Below are positions 23,103 to 33,841 of a stretch of 64,000 nt of DNA, piece after piece (position 1 is the stretch's first letter; the number at the start of each line of letters is the position of its first letter). The notes under the pieces were generated by a model. The model worked only from the letters and a program-made list of their open reading frames with translations. It ran no database searches and had not been told where the DNA came from. Both the position numbers and the translations under genes were made by a program. The stretch is from Triticum aestivum (taxonomy: Eukaryota; Streptophyta; Magnoliopsida; Poales; Poaceae), in contig NC_057807.1 in the NCBI RefSeq assembly GCF_018294505.1, forward strand, positions 164,248,304 through 164,312,303, read 5' to 3'.

Positions 23103-23165
23103 GTACAAAAAATAGCAAAAACATACCCAAAATTTCTTAATCCATGCCAAAAACTATTACCTAGT
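23103..23165 (+). repeat. 63-bp direct repeat, copy 1
   Basis: It starts GTACAAAAAATAGCAAAAAC and ends ACTATTACCTAGT. A second copy at 25116-25178 differs at four positions, all transitions. The pair bounds about 1.95 kb. Confidence 0.8.
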
Positions 23166-24149
23166 ACTCCTACCGATTAGGTTCGTTTAAACCCATTTAT
23201 GACAAGGTTGGCCCACACGTCCGTGCTGACGAGGCAGCTTAAACCAACACATTTTCTTTGACTGTTGACACGTGGGACCCACATCTGACCTTCTATCCTG
23301 TTATTCCCTCTCAAATCAATATTTTTCCTGAACATTACTTCAAACAGTACTGATGCGTGTTCATCAGTGGCGCCGGTGATGAGCGAGTTGGCCGCCGCTC
23401 CGTCGGACGGGCTGGACGCCGCGCTGGCCTCCGCACGGGTTGGCAGGCTGGCCCGAGCGTGACTCACGAGCGAGCAAGCCGCCGCGCTGCCGTGCCAATC
23501 TAGCTAGCAAACCTTGTAGACAAGCAGCTGGACGGAGCTATCTTGGCTAGCTAGCGGCCGCGAGCGCCGGACGGAGCTGGCATCCGGGCTGCCGCAACAT
23601 GGGCTCCGCACCGCCAGCGGTTTTGACCTCGCCTTCTGCCGGCGGCGGTAGCCGCGTCCCATGGCCGAGGATGACTAGGTGGACGGGCCGGTGGTAGGAG
23701 GTCACTCGGGGATTTTTGTGCAGACTGACATGTAGGTCCCACAAGTCATAACGCACGGTCGAATAGAAGGCGTTGACTTAATGGGAGACATGGGCCCTGT
23801 CAGAGGTTCGAGTTAGATTCTAACCCTGAACTAACTCTAACCAAAGTGGTGTTTGGATGGCAGGGTTAGATTGACAACAAATGTATCCAAATGGGGCCAT
23901 GGGTTGAAACGTTCCTATAACGACACTTTGTAGAGTAGTCGTTTCTTGGTAGGGCTGGTTGGTAAGAGCATGTACAATGGTTGATAAGGTAGTCTTATCT
24001 AAAGTCTGCCATGTATGCAAGTGGTAGTAGTTACTTGGCATTTTAGTGGTTGCTTGCATTATTAGGGGTTTCTTGTAAGGAACAATGTACGTACTACTAG
24101 CGACAAAAGGCGATTCTAGGTTGCATTGTACTCCAACGAGTACTACTAG

Positions 24150-24230
24150 TGGTAGCGGGAGTGTATACCTCGTTTTGTGGGTTCGATCCCGGTCGAACGC
24201 ACGGCGGCCTTTTTAAAAAAAAATACTACT
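24150..24230 (+). other. tRNA-like / SINE-head-like sequence
   Basis: TGGTAGCGGGAG resembles an A box and GGTTCGATCCC matches a B box about 30 bp downstream. A run of T then A follows. It does not fold into a complete tRNA by eye, so a SINE head or tRNA relic is more likely than a working tRNA gene. Confidence 0.3.
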
Positions 24231-24599
24231 ACACTTCGCTACGAGCCAATATTTTACACGGGTAGTTTGAGTTTTGAAGTAAAACGGACGCGTGGCCCCA
24301 CAATCTGGGTGCACTGGATAGCCTAGCCACGTGAACGGGTATTCCTTCCTAGCATCCTGTGGCTCGCATGCTCGCCCTATCCGCACCTCGCTTGCAGCTT
24401 CATCATCAGCTAGTAGCATATTTAAACTAGCACCTCCCAATTAAGCCCGAGGAGCCGGAAAAGCCTGGCGGGGCATTGGGAACTGTGCAATATGGCTCTG
24501 TATGTAAAGTGCTCTACTACTACTCTGTAGCTTGTGGCATTGCATGCATGGACTTCACTCCATTATCGGCTCTACTATAAAGGAAATTCCTCTTGACGT

Positions 24600-24730
24600 G
24601 TTTTTTTTGAAACGGAGGCAAAAGCTTTGCTTCATCTCATTCATAAAGAAGGAACTACTAACAAAGTTCGACGAGATCCATTACACCTCCACAAATGGAA
24701 GCGAAAAGCCTAGCCTCGTTGTATCAAATA
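24600..24730 (-). mobile_element. Probable LINE 3' tail fragment
   Basis: On the plus strand a TTTTTTTTG run is followed by AAACGGAGGCAAAAGCTTTG and CATCTCATTCATAAAGAAG. Reversed, this looks like the 3' end of a grass LINE with its poly-A tail. No coding sequence remains and the other border is undefined. Confidence 0.35.
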
Positions 24731-25070
24731 ACTCAAATGTTCTGCCCCTGCAGTAATCGTCACTGATAAACAGGCTGCTAGTGTGTGCGTGAGAGGAGCG
24801 GCTGAGTAGGCTAGCTACGTGAGAGGAGCGGCTAAATAGAGCACCAAGAGTACCCACTAGGCCACTAAGCAGGTGTACTTTCCCTATATTGATAGTACAG
24901 CGATGGTTCTAGAGAACAGTAGTACCCTCCACTTCCAACTATAGCTCCTTGGCCCTGAGATTCAAGAGTTCAAAACTGGTGCACTATACTAGACTAGACT
25001 AGAAGTATAGTACATCGCAATACTAGTTGAGAAAAAGTAGTACTAGTACTGCTACAATACGAGTACGTAC

Positions 25071-25107
25071 TCCTCCGTCACATAATGTAAGACGTTTTTT
25101 GACACTA
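25071..25107 (+). mobile_element. Stowaway MITE fragment
   Basis: CTCCTCCGTCACATAATGTA followed by AGACGTTTTTTGACACTAG matches the left half of a common Triticeae Stowaway. The right half is missing. Confidence 0.5.
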
Positions 25108-25115
25108 GTTGGCGT

Positions 25116-25178
25116 GTACAAAAAATGGCAAAAACATACCCAAAATTTCTTGATCCACGCCAAAAACTACTACCTAGT
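25116..25178 (+). repeat. 63-bp direct repeat, copy 2
   Basis: It pairs with 23103-23165 at 59 of 63 positions. It lies directly after the Stowaway fragment. Confidence 0.8.
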
Positions 25179-25389
25179 GCCAAAAATTTCTTACTAGTGC
25201 TATTATTTACAGTATAATGCAATCCCATAACGTTCCATAATGCTAGTACTAGTAGTAAATAATAGCCTCACCCCTTCACTGAGGAACGATCTACAGTTGG
25301 AAGGGACGAGGCCCTGCGGTTACTACGCTCTTATCTCCTCCTCGCCAGTTCCCCTCCCCCCGAAGAGAAGGCAGTTCGCCGCTGCTCCC

Positions 25390-26553
25390 ATGGATTCGCC
25401 AGGCGGTTCTCCTCCTCGTCGGGGCTGGGAGACCTTGGACGACGATCCTCCGGGAGAAATTGCACGCTGCTCCGACGTCCTCACTGCCGCAAGACTCGGT
25501 GCTTCCTGCACCAACTTTTTCAAGATGCTGCTTAAACAGGCTTGGGAAAAGGCCATGCTTGTTGGTCTTCCATGCGTCCTCAAGGAGAAGGTTCTTCTAT
25601 GGGACAATCCTTCGAACAGTTCACCGCTCCCTGGCCATGGTTGCACGTTGACTCCGCTAGAGTTGCCAACGTTGAGAGGTAGTTGGATTTTTTCCGATGA
25701 GAAGGTCAGTAATGGAGTTTGATCATGTAGTACTTAGTTATTCCATTTCCATCCCGTAATTTCTCCGCTGCCCACCGTCTTATATATAGGTTCGGGTCGG
25801 TGCCAACGAAGATTGGCTTGCATACCTCTGGCCGGATACCACCATCATTTTGCACAACATCCACAGCAGTGCGGCCGTTCCGGTAGACCCCTTCTCCACC
25901 ATTGGGATCGGCCTTCCGGACTAGCTGGGCTTGAATACGTATGATGATGCCTACATGAGATTGAAGAAGATAGCAATTGCAGACCCGCCAACAAAGAGAC
26001 GCGGCTATGAAGATTACTATCTCATCGCGGTGTTCGACATAAGGATTGCCATCAATGCAAGAGGCAGTAATGGCAGAGGCTGGCGCATGTTGGCGGCAGC
26101 AGATTTGTAGCCCTACATGTTCGAAGACGTCGTGTGCCATCTAGGCTGCTCTTCGTGGTGACAAGACAAGGGACTTGATTCATGTGGTTGCCATCCTACG
26201 GTAAGGGAGATTACAAATGGAATGCACAAACCATCATTTGCATCCCTAACGGTACTCCATTATTTTGCAGGGACCAGTCATCCCCTGATCAAAATAAGAT
26301 CACCGATCCTGGATGTGCATTTGCATCCGCGATTCGGTCTAACCTGGAACCTTGTAGCTGACTTTGGCATATTGGGATCAACTATCTTAGCAGTCGTTAC
26401 CCATGGTACCACTGATGTGCAACATGGTAACACAATCTACCACGATCGGACCGTCACCATCTACCCAAGTATTCCATTTTTTAACCCTCTCGCCTTCTCT
26501 TTCATTGTTGTACTAGTAGTATACTTAGTAGTACTAGTAGGAGTACTTTTTAC
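25390..26553 (+). pseudogene. F-box/DUF295-type gene, 5' part, broken
   Basis: The first frame starts at 25390 (MDSPGGSPPRRGWETLDDDP). It has an F-box-like stretch, IARCSDVLTAARLGASCTNF. A second coding segment from about 25795 reads NEDWLAYLWPDTTIILHNIH, typical of the DUF295 propeller. It is interrupted by a TAG near 25922, and a further stop lies at about 26108. After an acceptor at about 26271, a segment containing NLVADFGILGSTILAVVTHG also fits DUF295. At 26553 the gene is split by a 4.8-kb LTR insertion and continues at 31356. F-box proteins of this class are presumed substrate adaptors of SCF ubiquitin ligases. This copy cannot encode a full protein. It is paralogous to the gene at 42148. 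Confidence 0.6.
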
Positions 26554-29500
26554 TGTCACACCCTGATTTTCATGCCACAACACTTAAGTCAATAAATCAT
26601 GCTAAAATATGGTTTGACAAAAACTTTAGAGTGTTTTGGACCTTGCCTTGATTGGTTTTTGTCTGTTGTTTGCAAGTGCTCTAAAAATAAAATAAATCCT
26701 CCAACTCTTATACTCCTTCTCCTTGATCCAAAACCTTTTCCCAATGATCATGCCATGTGTATAGAGCAATATAGTATTTTCTTACAAAAATAATTTGGCC
26801 AAAAAGTATTTTCTAAATTTAGTTTTCCAAAAACCCCTGAATTGAGGTTTGCACTGCAAATACTTGATTTGGGGTATGAAATATATTTCAAAGAGTATAT
26901 TTGAAACCTATTAGATATAAGATTCCCAGAAACCACAAAAAAATAATTTTTAAAAGTTATTTTCCTATTTTATTTAAAAGCTTTTTCTTAAGGCCAGAAA
27001 TGGTCTTTAATAGGGAAAAATTATTTTATTGCTTCAAAAATATTTGACAAAAACCTAGGGAAACTCAGTGGACATATATTGTCCATATATAAGAGTTTCA
27101 ACACATGGTCATGTTCAAAATATTGGTCAAAAATCCCTCAAAAACCCTTTCTGGATATTTCAAGCTTTTGAAATATTTACAAAGGAAATATTCTCCAAAA
27201 ATTCCAAGAAAATTCTAGCATGTCACATATGACATGTTTGATGGTCTTGCCAAGTCTCATGTCATGGAGAACAGTATAACCCCATGAAACCCTCTCAAAA
27301 TCACTTCTGTCCTTTTTCAAGTTTGAGCAACTTTACATTGCCAAATATTTCCAAATGTTCCCAAACCTTGTGAACATGCTCAAATGTTCTAATTATTCAT
27401 CTAGACCAAATGGCACAAGTTGGAGAACAAGTTAACTTGATCAAAGTGCCCCAAAACCATTCCTATCCAGAACCAAATTTGAACAACTCTACATTGGAAA
27501 CTTTCTCCTTTTGATCTCAACTTTTGTGGAAATGTTCATAACCTCAAATGATGACACTGCACCAAGTGGTGCATTAAGGAGAACAGATTTGCATGACTAA
27601 ATCTTGGAAAGTCCATTTCTGATGATTTCTAGGGTTCACAAAAGTTGCATTGGCAACTTTGCCCAAATAAGCTCCAAATTGGTGGAAGGCCCTAATTATA
27701 TGTGTAACTTCACCCTATGGAGTCTCATGGCAGATGGAAATCATCTACTTGCCCAAACCATCATCAAACACCTTCTGCCACTTTACAAAAATCCCATTTT
27801 TGGCCTCTTCCACTAATCTCCATGGACTATACTTTTTACCACAACCTCTCCTAGTCCCCCTCTAGCACCTGGACGCTTTTATGCCCAAGGAAGCAATGAT
27901 GGAGGGGGGAAGAACTCCACTTTTCTACTCTAGGCAGCAGCATTTCCACTCTCACTCAACTCCCTCACCCCTCCAGTGGATCCCCAGGGCATCCAATGCC
28001 ATTCCCGCATTGTTTACTCCCCCTTGCAGCTGCCAGACACAAGTGGACGCGCGAGTGCACGCGGAAAAGCCGCGCATGCCGGCCAAAGACGCGCTTTGGA
28101 GCATGCTACCGTGCTCCCGACCGTTGACACGGCGCTCCCGTCCACCTCGAGCCTCCCCCTCGCGCCAGTCAAGGTGCCTCGGCATCCGCAACACGCTACG
28201 TGGTCGGCCCCCTCCTCTCTCCTCCTCCCCGCGCCTCCGCGCTAGCAAACAGAGGCCGCCCGAGCGCGCCAATGGTGTGGCTCACACGCGCGCGTCTCTG
28301 ACCTCTCCCCACTCCCTCTCTCTATCTCTCTCGACGTAGTCGACGTCCAGGAACACCCCAGACACGCCCACACGAGCCCCCGTTGCTTCCAGCGATGGCA
28401 ACAGCCTCGCGAGCGCACGGCCCCGCTGTGCACCTCGCCCCCTTCTATTTAAGGCCGCCCGAGGCCTCTCTCTGGAGCCCTTTCGCTCTCTCTCCCTCCC
28501 GTACGTTACCCAGACCCAGCCAACCCTCTCGCCGAGCCCTCCGTCGCTCCCCATGGCCAGAGCCGAGCTGCCGGACTCCGCCTAAATTCGCGCCCACCTC
28601 TCCTCCTCCTTCCCTATGGACCGCACTAGAGCGCCACCACCATCACCGCGAGACCCTCCCGTGCTTCTCCCCCTCCTCCCTGTGGTTATTCCGTCGAGCT
28701 ACATCACCACCGTCAGCCTCGTCCGCCGCGATCGACGCCTTGCTCGACCCGGTGCCCCTGGGCGACCGTGCCACCCACGGTTGGACGCGGCTGGGTCCCC
28801 TGAGCACGCCAGTGGGCAGAGCATCACCGGAGGCGCCCTGTAGCACCGGCGGCCGGCGTCGAACACCTCCTCTGTCGCCCTTCACGCTCGCGCGGGAGGT
28901 TGAGGACGAACCTGCAGGCGGGGCCCGCTCGCCAGTAGCCCAACCACCAGGCCACGCTGGCAAGTGGAGGCGGGTTCGACGTCTCCCGTGTCCCCACAGC
29001 GAAGGCGCACTCCACGCGGGCGCCTTCGACATCGCCCTGCCACCTGCGCAGCTGGGCCGGCCCAATGCCTATCTCTCGCCCAGTGCGGAGAATAAGGGTA
29101 TAGCCCTTTTCTTATTTTCTTTTCCCAGATAACTTGTAAAATCCATAGATTATTTATTCTAAGTCCAAATTTGGTGATTCTAATTTCTATAAGTTCATAA
29201 ATTCCTGATCTATCACATGGTGCAATTTTCACATTTTTTTCATAAAGATTTTCTTCATAAACATTTATCAAATCCCATATTTCCATTTCTGTCATAAACT
29301 TTAGAAAATCACAGAAGGCTCAAAATTGATCCAAATTCCATGATTCAAATTCCTAGGTGTTCCTAAGTTCATAACTTAGTTTATGAACATTTTTATTAAT
29401 ACTTTCTGTACCACATAAATTATTGAGCCATTTCTTCATATTTATCAACTTTGCAAATTCATAAGAAATTCATTTGAACTTCAAATCCAGTGAAACCAAT

Positions 29501-31350
29501 TCCTAGATGCTTCTAAAATCATCCTTTGTTAAATGGGTGCCTTTGCTCATTTTTCAAAATAGTTCTTCTGTACACTTCTTGCAAATCCATAAACCCCTTG
29601 ATTCCATCATATCGAAATGTTTAGAAATATCCATTGATCCACTTCCAATGAGATCACTTTGGTCATTCCTCATATGACCAGAGGTATCCTATAAAAGTCA
29701 ACTTAATATTTTTAGAGCACTTTTATGTTTGCCTTGTTGTGTTGCTTATTATGATTGTTTCCGACGTTAGTTGACGAAGTAGACGGAGTATTTGGAGAAG
29801 GACCAGAAGACTTGAAGGCTCTGATGAACCAGGCAAGCAGCCCTTTGACCATGTCTATGAAACCCTTTTTATGCATGTCACATAGCACCATATTGTTGTT
29901 GCAATGGAATCATGATGAGGTGGTAACAACCTTGATGGTTTGCCACCGTACTTCCTCGTTGATACTTGCATTGTGCATGACCCTACCTTCTTATGAGGGT
30001 TATGCCGGTGGGAGTAGATAGGATGCTAAAGTAGTGCTATGCAAAAAGGGACGGGAATATGCATGGTGATGGAGACAAAGTAATTTCAAAAGACTTTTCG
30101 AAAACCCCGTCGGGTGCCACTTATGCCCGAGGGAGATGATGAGATGGGTAACCACTTGATGACGAAGTGGTGTACCGAGGCAAGTGTGTGTGTTGTTTTC
30201 GAAAACGGATTAGATTTAAGATTTGATGACTGTCCCAACCTTACATGCGCAACCACTCTACCCTTATATGGGAAAGGGCATTATTGATTACCTAGGCCGA
30301 TACTAACTTGGAGCCCGCATTACTAGTGACGGGGGAGAGTTGGTGCTCTCTCTCAGGATGGGGTCGTGCCAGGTAGGGCGGCCAAGAACATTTTTATGGG
30401 GCACCAGACACACCGTTGGTACCCCGTGCTTGTGATGAGAGATGATTATGGAGCGTGGCTCCATGAAAATGTTATGTGATAATGTTGGGCACGGGGGTAA
30501 CTACCAATCGAGTGGACTCCATGTTAGTGTCGTCTAGGGAAAGGTAGTGATTGGGTGCTTACCCCGGGTACTTGAGGTATCGCGGGTCGTGGATGACACG
30601 GAAGTTCCCCGGATCTTGTGGGTACAGTGTGCAACCTCTGCAGAGTGTAAAACTATTCGAATAGCCGTGTCCACGGTCAAGGACAGTTGGGCGGTGCTGC
30701 TTAAACTATGTCCAGAGTTTTACAACCGCGTGTGTGTGAGCTGATAAAACTACTTGGGTCAAGTCAAGGGACTTGACATGATTGAGATGGGTTGGTGCCC
30801 ACTCTATTTATGTTGATATCTGTAACCTGTCCTCATGGTTACTAGAATTCTCTTGATGCATGCCCTTACAAAGTTGTCGATCATGTCATTGCACTCAAAA
30901 CTAGCTTTCTGCAAAAATTTACTATATCATGCATTGTTGTATCTTGAACCAAAACATGGGTTGCTTGCGAGTACATTCAAAGTACTCATTGGCTTGCCAC
31001 TGGTTATTTAATTGACCAGGCATGGAAGAACCGGAGTTCGAAAAAGAGTTCTTTGGAGACGAACATGCGAACTAGGACATTTCCCAGTCAGAATGCCTGT
31101 AGGGTTAAGGCAGATGGCATGGGTTCTACTTATCAACGAAGATTTCCGCTGCTTGTGTTTCATTTGATGTTCAGCCCTTAAGGCTTTATCAATGTAAGAC
31201 TTGACCATAATGGTCATAATTTGTGTAAGACGGTATGTACGGATGTAGGACTCTTGTTATTCAGCTTCTGTGTGTTCAGTGAGCATTGATCTCTGGGATC
31301 ACTGTACACGTGCATTCGGTGATCTCGACTCATGAGTCGGGGTCCCCACA
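26554..31350 (+). mobile_element. Solo LTR of a large-LTR retroelement (Sukkula/Erika-like), 4.8 kb
   Basis: It begins TGTCACACCCTGATTTTC and ends GGGGTCCCCACA. TTTAC is duplicated at 26549-26553 and 31351-31355. I find no internal direct repeat that could be two LTRs, no primer-binding site and no gag or pol, so one long LTR is the simplest reading. LTRs of 4-5 kb are known for Triticeae LARD elements, and the family name is tentative. It shares GTGTAAAACTATTCGAATAG (30645-30664) with the LTR at 51517-55461. The long open frames at 28.0-29.1 kb come from a GC-rich segment and are not genes. Confidence 0.7.
28446..28456 (+). promoter_or_regulatory. Possible LTR promoter TATA box
   Basis: CTATTTAAGG lies between two GC-rich, CpG-dense stretches in the solo LTR. 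The downstream 600 bp are GC-rich, like a transcribed leader. The placement suits a U3/R boundary, but no start site can be proven here. Confidence 0.35.
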
Positions 31351-31355
31351 TTTAC

Positions 31356-31935
31356 CTTGGAGGACGCGTATAGCTATCTAGGCCCTTGAAGACTTGAATC
31401 CACTAGCTGCCACCATTTTTTCCATGTCTTACTATCTCATCCATGTAGCCAAGAGTGGCTATATATAATAAGCCGGTTATTTTACTTCCTCTATACCAGA
31501 GTAGTATTATTTGCTGCACAGTATTACTGACCGCCATACTTGAACACAACATTATTATGCATGGACCTTGACTATGTACGTCACCATGTGTCTAGATCTG
31601 AGATGACGCGTGTACCAGATGAACGGCGCCGAGTTCGACCCCCGTGATGCTACGTGGGTGCCGAGGAACACTCTTGGAGAGTACTCGCTTTTCATCAGGG
31701 ACAGCTACCCCATTGTGAAGCGGATGCCACCTTCCGTGCACGACACGGAAGGCCTGCCGTTCATGAAGCATGGTTGTGTCTTCATTGCGCACCGCCGGAT
31801 GAACGACATGTTGGGACATGATATCCCTGATTTATACCGCTTCACCTTGGATGAGTCTCCATCGTGTGGAACCGGACTAGAAAGCTGCGACAATGATTCC
31901 ATTGCCCACCGCTATGGATCGTGCCATCCATGAAG
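31356..31935 (+). pseudogene. F-box/DUF295-type gene, 3' part (beyond the solo LTR)
   Basis: This continues the gene broken at 26553. From about 31610 a frame encodes DATWVPRNTLGEYSLFIRDS, then HGCVFIAHRRMNDML and a short tail ending at a TGA near 31933. The motif LG-x-x-SLF-x5-YP aligns with LGNHSLFLGLNYPI in the intact gene at 42148-43851, which identifies it as the DUF295 C-terminal blade. The stretch 31356-31600 has no clear frame. Confidence 0.6.
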
Positions 31936-32289
31936 AACAACCTGGGACTGGAACCTGGAGGAGGACATGTAGCCCACCTATAATGTGTAAGTGGAGTACG
32001 GTAATTGTGAACGGTAGCGCTGTGAATATATATAGACTAGTCGTGCACAAATTTATCACATGAATTGGAGATGAACTTGTGTGGCATACTGGCATTTTTC
32101 CTTTAGAATTTGTTACTAGTAAATGTGTTATGTGTACGTGCAACTTGTGTGGTTGTTGCATGGACTCCAACACGCTCTTTGAGAAAAAAAGGTGGCACAG
32201 CTTTGGATATACGTGACGTGGTGGCATCATATAGTAGCATCGTTCGCTATAGTTGTAGTACACTCCTACTAGGACGACAACTCCTATAA

Positions 32290-32395
32290 AACCTTGCGCT
32301 TGGCTCTTTGCTTCTTCGGGAGGTTCAACAGTTCATACTCGTGTGAACCTTGCACTTGGCTCTTCGCCTCTTCGGAAGGTCCAACAATGATGATA
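32290..32395 (+). repeat. Two tandem copies of a ~57-bp unit
   Basis: ACCTTGCGCTTGGCTCTTTG and ACCTTGCACTTGGCTCTTCG start at 32291 and 32348. Each is followed by a CTTCGG(G/A)AGGT(T/C)CAACA stretch. There is no coding role that I can see. Confidence 0.65.
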
Positions 32396-32454
32396 CTACA
32401 ATACAATATGCTTCTGGCAATCTGACACCGATTGAACTGCTGCACGTCCACCGC

Positions 32455-32498
32455 GAGGGCGAGGGCGAGGACGAGGGCGAGGGAGAGGGAGAGGGAGA
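32455..32498 (+). repeat. GAGGGC/GAGGGA hexanucleotide tract (G-quadruplex-prone)
   Basis: Six GGG runs separated by 3-9 bases occur within 44 bp on the plus strand. Four or more G-triplets with short loops fit the usual G-quadruplex pattern. Confidence 0.7.
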
Positions 32499-32589
32499 GT
32501 GCGATGTAGTCAAAACCCTCTCCTCGTCCTGCGAACCACCGCGCGCGTGGGCGAGGGAGAGGCGTAGTAAGCAAGCTTCTCCTCGTTCG

Positions 32590-32946
32590 GCGAGTTGACG
32601 GGACACATCAAAGCAGTACTTGTACTAGTAGTCCATACTGTGTCCTTTCCTATTAATATGGCTTAATTTGAAACGAGAAAAATACACTAGCAGTCAACGT
32701 ATGTAACAATACGCTCTTTACGGTCACTATATATAGGTTTGCGGTGATTATACGATCACTAGCTCATCGTAGAGCACCGTATTGCACCCTACTGACCGAC
32801 CACATAGTCGACGTGGCACTTTGTTGACTGGTTAAATTGTCACCTGGTTTCTGGGTCCCACCTGTCAGTTGGCAAAGCAAAGAAATCAGTTAAACAAAAC
32901 TTTATGCAGGCGCGACACGAGTTCAACCCTTGTGCTGTAGGTATAG
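32590..32946. other. No gene seen between hexanucleotide tract and chromovirus
   Basis: It is AT-rich, without a preserved frame or terminus. The last bases, TATAG at 32942-32946, would be the left target duplication of the chromovirus, but no partner exists on its right side. Confidence 0.4.
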
Positions 32947-33841
32947 TGATGTAGGGTAGAACCCTAGGAAGGACCTTTTCACACTTGGAGGGGGAAATGG
33001 AGGGAAATCACAAGAACAACAAGAACACAAGGATGAACACAAAGAGGCAATCACTCCAACAATTCCCGATTACACATCCACTAGAGTAACAACACAAGAT
33101 CCACAAGTCTCAAACGCAATCAAAGGAAAGATACAATGGCAAAGTTCATCCCAAATCCAAAGGAAGAGGGGTCTTGGTGGTAGTCTTCTCCCAATGGAGG
33201 TCTTGAAATCCTCAAGGATTCTTCCCTATGGGGTCTTGATCCTCAAAGAGGGAAGGTAATGGAGCAAAGCTCACCAAGATCTCATCTAGTACTTTGCTAA
33301 CAATAAACATGGCCCTAGGTACGAAATATATAGGCTTGGGGTCGAAGGAGGAGAAGTGGAGCCGAAGGGGTCATCTCAGCCGCCCATCCTGGGAGGCCCA
33401 TGCGCACGGGGTAAGTTGGGCCCGTGCGCACGGGGGTCCCGTGGGCACGGTACACGCCCATGCGCACGGGGTGCTCCAGCGCCGGGTTCCTGTGTAGTCC
33501 GTGGGCACGGGGTCTTGGGGGCCCGTGCGCACGAGGTCACCTGGGACTTGCTGTTTTGCTGCTGTTGCACTCCGTCTTGATCCTTGGGGCCTTGGGGTGG
33601 TTCTCCTTCTTCTTGGGGATGCTCCTGAGCTCCTTGGTGGTGTTCCACTTCATACCTAAGGAGGCATAGAGTATTTTGGTGAGGTAGTAGACATGTTCCA
33701 TTTGTGTCCATATGCAAGTCTAGTAGGAAGGAGTTCACCTCGGTTTCCAAAGCACGTGCTCTAGCTCTTGTCATGGGTCCTTGTGGGGTTGGATGTGTTG
33801 ATGTAGAGTCCATGGGGATGATGGAAGGATGCTCCGCATCA
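32947..33841 (-). repeat. 3' LTR of the chromovirus
   Basis: The plus strand begins TGATGTAGGG and ends CTCCGCATCA. Inside are several copies of CCGTGCGCACGG-type words (33378-33532). The integrase reading frame covers its right-hand part. Confidence 0.88.

Larger units (their letters stand above)
23170..25115. other. Mixed region without a supportable gene
   Basis: A GC-rich patch (23340-23700) has open frames on the minus strand with no recognisable domain. At 23820-24060 are phrases seen at the ends of grass MITEs (GTGTTTGGATGGCAGGGTTAG, GAGCATGTACAATGG), but I could not define borders. GTGAGAGGAGCGGCT is repeated at 24789 and 24820. Confidence 0.35.

Noticed and set aside
24150..24230. 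Functional tRNA gene
   Set aside because: The A-box-like and B-box words are present, but I could not pair an acceptor stem and anticodon arm. It is kept only as a low-confidence SINE or tRNA relic.
27881..29132. Long frames such as 28383-29132 inside the solo LTR
   Set aside because: They come from a GC-rich LTR segment with frames open on both strands, have no recognisable domain, and lie wholly within an LTR bounded by target duplications.
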